Shown one piece after another: positions 4,804 through 5,869 of a DNA stretch of 5,869 nt. The DNA is taken from NCBI GenBank assembly GCA_013815405.1, contig JACDGF010000097.1:1-5869 (forward strand). Reading direction: 5' to 3'. Positions within the stretch are counted from its first letter, which is position 1. Every line of letters begins with the position of its first letter. The position numbers were made by a program, and so were the translations under genes. Below the pieces are notes generated by a model. The model made no database searches. It saw only the letters and a list, made by a program, of their open reading frames with translations, and had not been told where the DNA came from. This stretch comes from Caulobacteraceae bacterium. GTDB taxonomy: Bacteria; Pseudomonadota; Alphaproteobacteria; Caulobacterales; Caulobacteraceae.

Positions 4804-5869
4804 TCACCCCTCAAGCGCCGCCAGGCCGCGGGCCAGGTCGGCGATCAGATCCTTGGGGGCTTCGACGCCGATGGAAAGGCGGATCATGCCTTCTTCCATG
4901 CCCAGTATGCCCTGTTCATTGGCCGAGACCCCCGAATGGGTGGTGCTGCCGGGGTGACAGGCGAGGGACTCGGTGCCGCCCAGGCTCACCGCCAGCTTGA
5001 ACACCTGGAGCCGGTCCAGAACCTTGAACGCCGCCGCGCGCCCGCCGCGCACGACGAAGGAGAAGGTCGCGCCCATGGCCCCGCTCTGGCGCGCGGTCAC
5101 CTCGGCTTCGCGCGATCCGGGCGGCAAATCGCCAAGATAGGCCAGGCGCTCGACGGCGGGTTGTTGCTTCAGCCACAGGGCCACCTCGCGGGCGTTGGCG
5201 AAGGCTTTGTCCATGCGCAGGCGCAGGGTTTCCAGGGACCTCGTCAGCATCCAGGCGCTGTGAACATCCAGTTGGTTGCCGATCAGATTGCGCAGGGACC
5301 GCACCTTCCTCATCAGGGCCGCAGACCCGGCCACGGACCCGGCGATGAGGTCGCTGTGGCCGCCGACATATTTGGTCAGGGAATAGACGACCAGGTCGGC
5401 GCCGTGGTCGAGCGGCGATTGATACAGGGGCCCCAGCAGGGTGTTGTCGACGATGATAGGGGGCCGGACGCCCTGTCGCTCGGCCGCCTCGAGCGCGATG
5501 CGCGCCATCAGATCAAGATCGACCACGGCGTTGGTGGGGTTGGCCGGCGTCTCGACGTAGATCGCCGCCAGCGGCCCTTTCGCCATCGCCTCGTCCGCCG
5601 CCGCGCGCACCGCGTCCGGGTCCACCCCATCGACGAAACTGGCGCTGGCGATGCCGAGCGTGGCCAATAGAGTGTCGAACAGGGTCTCCGTGCCGCCGTA
5701 GAGCGGCCGGCTGCGCAGGACGACTTGGCCCGGATCGGCCACGGCCAGGATCGCGGTCAGGATCGCCGCCATGCCGCTGGAGAACACCGAACAGGCGTCG
5801 GCCCGTTCCAGCACGGCCAAGCGCTCCTCGACGATCTGGAGGTTGGGATTGTTGAAGCGGGTGTAGATC
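4804..5869 (-). CDS. Cystathionine gamma-synthase-like PLP enzyme, partial (N-terminus beyond right edge)
   Basis: This is the C-terminal 354 residues of a Cys/Met-metabolism PLP enzyme (about 400-430 in full). The frame stays open to the window edge; an internal TTG at 5820 is not the start, because conserved sequence continues upstream as YTRFNNPNLQIVEERLAVLE. The YTR at the beginning matches the Tyr and Arg that bind the PLP phosphate of the neighbouring subunit. SSGMAAI and RPLYGGTETL follow. VDNTLLGPLY carries the Asp that pairs with the pyridine nitrogen. YSLTKYVGGHSDL has the Schiff-base lysine (codon 5371-5373). LAVSLGGTESLACHPGSTTH is the C-terminal substrate region. The family performs gamma/beta elimination or replacement in methionine, cysteine and homocysteine metabolism. 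The position that is Glu in classical CGS and CGL (LAESLGG) is Val here (codon 4987-4989), as in methionine gamma-lyases and sulfhydrylases, yet the Cys typical of methionine gamma-lyase (YGCT) is Gly. The exact reaction is therefore open. It converges on the transporter gene, with 15 bases between stops. Confidence 0.93.
   Translation of the reverse strand, partial: IYTRFNNPNLQIVEERLAVLERADACSVFSSGMAAILTAILAVADPGQVVLRSRPLYGGTETLFDTLLATLGIASASFVDGVDPDAVRAAADEAMAKGPLAAIYVETPANPTNAVVDLDLMARIALEAAERQGVRPPIIVDNTLLGPLYQSPLDHGADLVVYSLTKYVGGHSDLIAGSVAGSAALMRKVRSLRNLIGNQLDVHSAWMLTRSLETLRLRMDKAFANAREVALWLKQQPAVERLAYLGDLPPGSREAEVTARQSGAMGATFSFVVRGGRAAAFKVLDRLQVFKLAVSLGGTESLACHPGSTTHSGVSANEQGILGMEEGMIRLSIGVEAPKDLIADLARGLAALEG

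Noticed and set aside
4936..5670. Plus-strand frame opposite the Cys/Met enzyme
   Set aside because: It is Gly/Gln/His/Arg-rich shadow sequence, while the minus strand carries all the family motifs.

Overview
The window is very GC-rich and almost entirely coding. Most third codon positions are G or C, and genes are joined by 1-4 base stop/start overlaps. TTG and GTG starts are used alongside ATG. This fits a high-GC proteobacterium, most plausibly an alphaproteobacterium of the Caulobacteraceae type (Caulobacter or Phenylobacterium). That placement is inferred from style and gene families, not from a marker gene. No tRNA, rRNA, CRISPR array, insertion sequence or phage gene was seen, so this looks like ordinary chromosome rather than a mobile region.

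Layout. Bases 2-1946 form one rightward block. It holds the tail of a membrane protein, a COG4280-type polytopic membrane protein with an internal duplication, a 71-residue two-helix membrane protein, and a crotonase-fold acyl-CoA enzyme. The last three are joined by overlapping stop and start codons and are probably co-transcribed. A leftward gene at 1883-2500 then meets the crotonase tail to tail with a 64-base coding overlap. It encodes a chorismate-lyase (UbiC)-like protein with a predicted signal peptide. Only 42 bases away and divergent, bases 2543-4788 form a two-gene rightward block: an Amidohydro_2 family metal-dependent hydrolase or decarboxylase, and an AI-2E/PerM-type transporter that starts inside the previous stop codon. 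At the right, a leftward PLP-dependent Cys/Met-metabolism enzyme runs off the window edge. It converges on the transporter with 15 bases between them.

How the genes may work together. The two membrane proteins probably form one transport or membrane unit, but the substrate is unknown. The UbiC-like protein, the amidohydrolase/decarboxylase-type enzyme and the transporter could in principle concern a small aromatic acid: binding or release, modification, and export. This rests only on adjacency and family tendencies and is weak. The crotonase and the Cys/Met enzyme look like independent housekeeping or accessory metabolism.

The most interesting points are the secreted UbiC-like protein, the non-canonical active-site residues of the crotonase and of the Cys/Met enzyme, and the duplicated ExxE membrane protein with its small partner. 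None of these amounts to a clearly new defence or mobile system.
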